Below, in pieces: positions 63,272 to 64,000 of a DNA stretch of 64,000 nucleotides. The notes beneath the pieces were generated by a model. The model ran no database searches. It saw only the letters and a program-made list of their open reading frames with translations, and was not told where the DNA came from. Location: contig JASKKP010000001.1 in NCBI GenBank assembly GCA_030154105.1, positions 17,967-81,966 of the forward strand. Reading direction: 5' to 3'. The first letter of the stretch is position 1, and every line of letters begins with the position of its first letter. The stretch comes from Bacillota bacterium. Lineage in GTDB: Bacteria; Bacillota; DTU030; DUMP01. A program made the position numbers and the translations under genes.

Positions 63272-64000
63272 AGATCCGAGTATCCGCCGTGTACTGGTGG
63301 TGGGCTCCGGCCCCATCGTCATCGGCCAGGCCGCCGAGTTCGACTACGCCGGCTCGCAGGCCTGCCGCGCCCTAAAGGAGGAGGGCGTGGAAGTGGTCCT
63401 GGTGAACAGCAATCCGGCCACCATCATGACCGACTACCACCTGGCCGACCGGGTGTACCTGGAGCCCCTTACCGCCGCCTTCGTCGAAAGGGTCATTGAG
63501 CGCGAGCGCCCCGATGCCCTCCTTCCCGGCCTGGGCGGACAGACGGGACTCAACCTGGCGAGGGAGCTGGCGCTCGCGGGGGTCCTCTCGCGCTACGGGG
63601 TGCAGCTCCTCGGTACGCCGCTCGCGGCCATCGAAAAAGCCGAGGACCGCGAGCGCTTCAAGGAAACCATGGCCGCCATCGGGGAAGCGGTCCCGCCCAG
63701 CCGGGCCGTGGGCACAGTAGAAGAGGCGCAGGCCTTTGCCTCAAGCTGCGGTTTTCCACTTATCGTGCGCCCGGCCTTCACCTTGGGCGGGACGGGTGGC
63801 GGGCGCGCTCGGGATCCAAAGGAGCTCGAGGAAGTCGTGCGGCGCGGGCTTAGGCTCAGCCCGATCGGGCAAGTTCTGGTGGAGAAGAGCCTGGAGGGCT
63901 GGAAGGAAATTGAGTACGAGGTGATGCGGGACGCCGGCGACAACTGTATCACCATCTGCAACATGGAAAACCTGGACCCGATGGGCGTCCACACCGGCGA
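63264..64000 (+). CDS. carB: Carbamoyl-phosphate synthase large subunit (3' end beyond window)
   Basis: About 245 N-terminal residues are visible. TTG 63264 (AAGGAGG upstream, 8-nt overlap with carA) opens [20 protein letters not shown], then [36 protein letters not shown], and [16 protein letters not shown], the CPSase L-chain preATP-grasp domain. The first ATP-grasp region starts at [17 protein letters not shown] and runs to [10 protein letters not shown] at the edge. The roughly 1070-aa family length means most of the gene lies outside. Confidence 0.95.
   Translation, partial: MPKDPSIRRVLVVGSGPIVIGQAAEFDYAGSQACRALKEEGVEVVLVNSNPATIMTDYHLADRVYLEPLTAAFVERVIERERPDALLPGLGGQTGLNLARELALAGVLSRYGVQLLGTPLAAIEKAEDRERFKETMAAIGEAVPPSRAVGTVEEAQAFASSCGFPLIVRPAFTLGGTGGGRARDPKELEEVVRRGLRLSPIGQVLVEKSLEGWKEIEYEVMRDAGDNCITICNMENLDPMGVHTG

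Overview
The window looks like a chromosome segment of a GC-rich, probably thermophilic, anaerobic Clostridia-type Firmicute, of the Moorella/Thermanaeromonas/Desulfotomaculum kind. Supporting signs are AddAB in place of RecBCD, MrfAB, M-box and SAM-I riboswitches, Bacillus-type LexA and PurR operators, sigma-A promoters with TTGACA/TATAAT hexamers, strong AGGAGG ribosome sites with frequent GTG and TTG starts, and small Firmicute families (DUF1540, DUF2642, DUF2680, DUF3842, YkvI). The genus is an inference. I see no tRNA, rRNA, CRISPR array or intact transposon.

Layout. 1-6984: the start of an FtsA/PilM-like ATPase gene (cut by the left edge), a WYL regulator, a DUF2642 gene, a hicAB toxin-antitoxin pair with its own promoter, a DUF2284 gene, an ArsA-like ATPase with a small partner, and sfsA. 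7145-19192: a DNA-end-processing block, addB-addA then sbcD-sbcC. 19249-22790 (minus): an ABC transporter (ATPase plus duplicated permease) whose leader holds a promoter, an M-box Mg2+ riboswitch with terminator and antiterminator, and two very short ORFs. 22990-24470 (minus): ykvI-like and DUF1540 genes. 24770-41465 (plus): mrfA-mrfB-methyltransferase, coupled by overlaps, followed by a lower-GC four-gene block: DUF499 ATPase, a 201-aa unknown protein, a DUF1156 methyltransferase, and a PLD-like/SNF2 helicase. This block resembles ATPase-methylase-helicase anti-phage systems. 41531-45956: an SOS mutagenesis cassette (imuB-like, DUF6504, dnaE2-like) with a LexA box and a second strong palindrome over the promoter. 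46084-49796: a PPC-domain gene, a two-component system and DUF3842. 49875-51710: ECF S-component, panC, panD. 51700-54454 (minus): metY-metX behind a SAM-I riboswitch. 54474-56270 (minus): a purine-type phosphoribosyltransferase and a frameshifted permease behind a PurR-type operator. 56522-61546: ilvE, a HEPN/MNT pair, a class II aldolase, a secreted DUF2680 protein behind four phased 11-bp repeats, and an M1 peptidase. 61638-64000: a Fur/PerR regulator, then carA and carB (cut by the right edge).

Themes. DNA repair and genome defence dominate (AddAB, SbcCD, MrfAB, ImuB/DnaE2, the DUF499/DUF1156 block, HicAB, HEPN/MNT). Metabolic units carry readable local control (M-box, SAM-I, PurBoxes). 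A dispersed intergenic repeat of about 240 bp occurs as two long copies and two fragments near 14.5, 16.0, 46.0 and 59.8 kb. The most interesting objects are the M-box leader with its tiny Pro/Asp-rich ORF, and the 24.8-41.5 kb repair/defence run.
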